A stretch of DNA of 7,451 nt from Bacteroidia bacterium (GTDB taxonomy: Bacteria; Bacteroidota; Bacteroidia; Bacteroidales; Dysgonomonadaceae): the NCBI GenBank assembly GCA_030539475.1, contig JAUNRY010000101.1, positions 1 through 7,451 on the forward strand, given 5' to 3'. The translations under genes and the position numbers were made by a program. The notes under the pieces are model-generated. The model had not been told where the DNA came from. It worked only from the letters and a program-made list of their open reading frames with translations, and ran no database searches. This document shows, piece by piece, positions 5,695 to 7,451 of the stretch (positions are counted from its first letter, which is position 1; each line of letters opens with the position of its first letter).

Positions 5695-6858
5695 ATGGGT
5701 AAGTACACAATTAAAACCCTGAATGGAATTTCCGAATCGGGGTTGGAAAAATTCGGCCAGAATTTCGAAATAAATGAAAACAACGATTATCCCAACGGAA
5801 TTATCCTGCGCAGCGCACCGTTGCACGACATGGATTTTCCCGACAGCCTACATTGCATTGCACGTGCCGGCGCGGGCGTGAACAACATTCCCGTGGAAAA
5901 ATGTACGGAAAAGGGAATTGTTGTGTTCAACACGCCGGGGGCGAACGCCAATGCCGTGAAAGAACTTGCCATTGCCGCCATGCTTTTATCGGCGAGAAAG
6001 ATTGTGGAAGGAATAAACTGGACGCGCTCATTAACGGGTAACGATGTGGCAAAACAGGTGGAAAAAGGGAAAGCACAATTTGTGGGGCCGGAAATCCGGA
6101 ACAAAAAACTGGGCGTTATCGGCTTGGGAGCCATTGGTGTTATGGTGGCCAACGCGGCGGTAAACATGGAAATGGAGGTTTATGGGTTCGATCCGTACAT
6201 ATCGGTGGATCATGCCTGGGGCTTGTCGCGTGCGGTGAAGAAAGCAAACGACCTGAAAAAACTTTTCAAGCATTGCGATTACATTACCCTGCACATTCCG
6301 CTGACCGGCGAAACTAAAGCCATGCTGAATAAAGAGGCTTTCGCGCAAATGAAAGAAGGAGTGCGGATAATAAATTTGTCGAGAGGCGAATTGGTTAACG
6401 ATGAGGATATTGTGGATTCTTTGTTAAACGGCTCAGTAAGTGAATACGTTACCGATTTTCCCAACGAAAAACTGATTAATGTGCCCGGCGTTATTGCCGT
6501 TCCGCATTTGGGCGCATCCACGCCGGAGAGCGAAAACAACTGCGCCGTGATGGCGGTGCTGCAAACCAAAGATTTTCTGGAGAACGGAAACATCCGAAAT
6601 TCGGTGAATTATCCGGCTTGCGATATGGGTATCAGCATCGTAAAGCACCGGCTGACCATCGCGCACAGAAACATTCCCAAAATGCTGGGACAAATTTCGG
6701 CTGTTCTTGCCGAGCAAGGCACCAACATTGCCAACATGATAAACCGCAGTCGCGGCGATTTTGCCTATACCATGGTGGATTTGGAAGAAGAAATTACCGA
6801 CGAGAACGTGAAAAGAATAAAAGATATAGTGGGCGTGCTGAAAGTGAGGGTAATTTAA
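5695..6858 (+). CDS. serA: D-3-phosphoglycerate dehydrogenase with ACT domain
   Basis: A 387-residue cytoplasmic enzyme for the first step of serine synthesis, oxidising 3-phosphoglycerate to 3-phosphohydroxypyruvate with NAD+. The N-terminal substrate domain has RSAP (about 39-42) and the ARAGAGVNNIP segment. The Rossmann fold has GLGAIG (143-148) with Asp166 after the second strand, which indicates NAD+ over NADP+. The catalytic set is Arg230 (SRGE), Glu258 (FPNEK) and His271 (PHLGAS). The loop between Glu and His is about 10 residues shorter than in E. coli SerA. The C-terminal ACT domain (about 318-387) has His324, Asn326 and Asn344, the same residues and spacing as the serine-binding His344, Asn346 and Asn364 of E. 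coli SerA, so feedback inhibition by serine is likely. The form of about 387 residues is, to my knowledge, frequent in Firmicutes; Bacteroides often has a shorter enzyme without ACT. The ATG follows an A-rich stretch typical of Bacteroidota starts. serC is not adjacent within the window. Confidence 0.9.
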   Translation: MGKYTIKTLNGISESGLEKFGQNFEINENNDYPNGIILRSAPLHDMDFPDSLHCIARAGAGVNNIPVEKCTEKGIVVFNTPGANANAVKELAIAAMLLSARKIVEGINWTRSLTGNDVAKQVEKGKAQFVGPEIRNKKLGVIGLGAIGVMVANAAVNMEMEVYGFDPYISVDHAWGLSRAVKKANDLKKLFKHCDYITLHIPLTGETKAMLNKEAFAQMKEGVRIINLSRGELVNDEDIVDSLLNGSVSEYVTDFPNEKLINVPGVIAVPHLGASTPESENNCAVMAVLQTKDFLENGNIRNSVNYPACDMGISIVKHRLTIAHRNIPKMLGQISAVLAEQGTNIANMINRSRGDFAYTMVDLEEEITDENVKRIKDIVGVLKVRVI

Positions 6859-6900
6859 TACCACTTGGCAACATATTCCTCCCCGCGCTGCCGGCCTTTT
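6859..6900. other. Convergent gap between serA and the carrier gene
   Basis: Only 42 bp separate the two stop codons. I find no stable hairpin here. A T-run at 6897-6902 follows a GC-rich stretch (6881-6896) on the plus strand, but that stretch offers only 3-4 bp of pairing. Termination may be inefficient, so the two transcripts may overlap at their 3' ends, or termination may occur inside the opposing gene. Confidence 0.5.
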
Positions 6901-7449
6901 TTACTCGTCTATCGACGTGATTTCCACCAACAATTCATCCTGCATCACCGATTGTCCGGGCGCAACGTGTATTTTGCGGATTACACCGTTGCAGGTTGCG
7001 TTAATCTCGTTTTGCATTTTCATCGCTTCCAGGTTTAAAATGGGTTCGCCTTCATTCACCAAGTCGCCTTCGCTTATGAAAACATCCACCACTTTGCCCG
7101 GCATCGGCGATTTTAGGTTGTTGTCGGCGGCAGTTCCGGCGCCTTTGTTGAGCAGATTACACCGCAGATAAGAGAAAATGGACTCGATGCTGAACTTGTA
7201 CTCTATGCCGTTCACTTTCACCATAATGCGGTGCTGGTCGCGCTGGGTTATTTCGCATCGGTACATAATATCGTTCATGCTGAACGACGAAAAGTTGTTT
7301 TTGTGCTCGATGAAAAACACGTCTTTTTCCTTCCCGTTAATAATCGGTTTCGATTCTTTGGGCAAATAAATTTTGTACCGGTCGCCGTTGTCGCGCATGG
7401 CAATAAACAGGCGGGTAGCGTCTCTTTTGTAAACGTATGATGTGGCCAT
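6901..7449 (-). CDS. Biotin carboxyl carrier protein (acyl-CoA carboxylase/decarboxylase type)
   Basis: A 182-residue protein. The C-terminal biotinyl domain (about 112-182) has PMPG at 115-118 and the attachment motif EAMKM (141-145), so biotin would be attached to Lys144 by biotin ligase; 38 residues follow, close to the usual number. Residues 1-101 form a separate domain rich in beta strands, like the linker or BT-type region found ahead of the carrier in propionyl-CoA carboxylase and methylmalonyl-CoA or glutaconyl-CoA decarboxylases. A short linker (about 102-111) joins them and lacks the long Ala/Pro hinge of many decarboxylase carriers. The arm carries carboxyl groups between biotin carboxylase and carboxyltransferase. 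The ATG is 2 bases from the right edge, so an upstream extension cannot be excluded. By analogy with Bacteroidales operons, the biotin carboxylase and carboxyltransferase genes probably lie just beyond, with this gene last. The acyl-CoA substrate cannot be told from this subunit. Confidence 0.85.
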   Translation of the reverse strand: MATSYVYKRDATRLFIAMRDNGDRYKIYLPKESKPIINGKEKDVFFIEHKNNFSSFSMNDIMYRCEITQRDQHRIMVKVNGIEYKFSIESIFSYLRCNLLNKGAGTAADNNLKSPMPGKVVDVFISEGDLVNEGEPILNLEAMKMQNEINATCNGVIRKIHVAPGQSVMQDELLVEITSIDE

Positions 7450-7451
7450 TT

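Overview
The window looks like a chromosomal segment of an anaerobic Bacteroidota bacterium, most likely order Bacteroidales. The grounds are -7 boxes of the form TAnnTTTG ahead of serA and on the EF-G2 side, A-rich start-codon contexts without clear Shine-Dalgarno sequences, AT-rich spacers, and gene types common in that group. I cannot name the genus. There are four protein genes and no sign of phage, IS elements, CRISPR or RNA genes. I see no previously undescribed multi-gene system. The interest lies in a translation factor with an altered GTPase centre and in several structured, repeat-bearing spacers.

Layout: (1) 1-325 carries no credible gene but is rich in hairpins, including a strong terminator for the leftward gene. 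(2) 326-2482, minus strand, encodes an EF-G paralogue (EF-G2/FusA2 type) whose switch I and switch II motifs have lost the residues used for GTP hydrolysis. (3) 2483-2760 is the divergent spacer between this gene and the next, with palindromes and candidate promoters. (4) 2761-5433, plus strand, encodes a ten-helix P2-type Ca2+ ATPase. (5) 5434-5694 is the serA upstream region, with heptamer repeats, a good Bacteroidota promoter overlapped by an inverted repeat, and a leader that can form two mutually exclusive hairpins. (6) 5695-6858, plus strand, encodes D-3-phosphoglycerate dehydrogenase with a serine-sensing ACT domain. (7) 6901-7449, minus strand, encodes a biotin carboxyl carrier protein, probably the last gene of an acyl-CoA carboxylase or decarboxylase operon lying beyond the right edge.

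The genes do not form one pathway. The first two are divergent and may share a control region. serA appears to have its own promoter, and it converges on the carrier gene with only 42 bp between the stop codons. A recurring theme is short tandem arrays with a 7-bp period, two of which start within a few bases of a stop codon.
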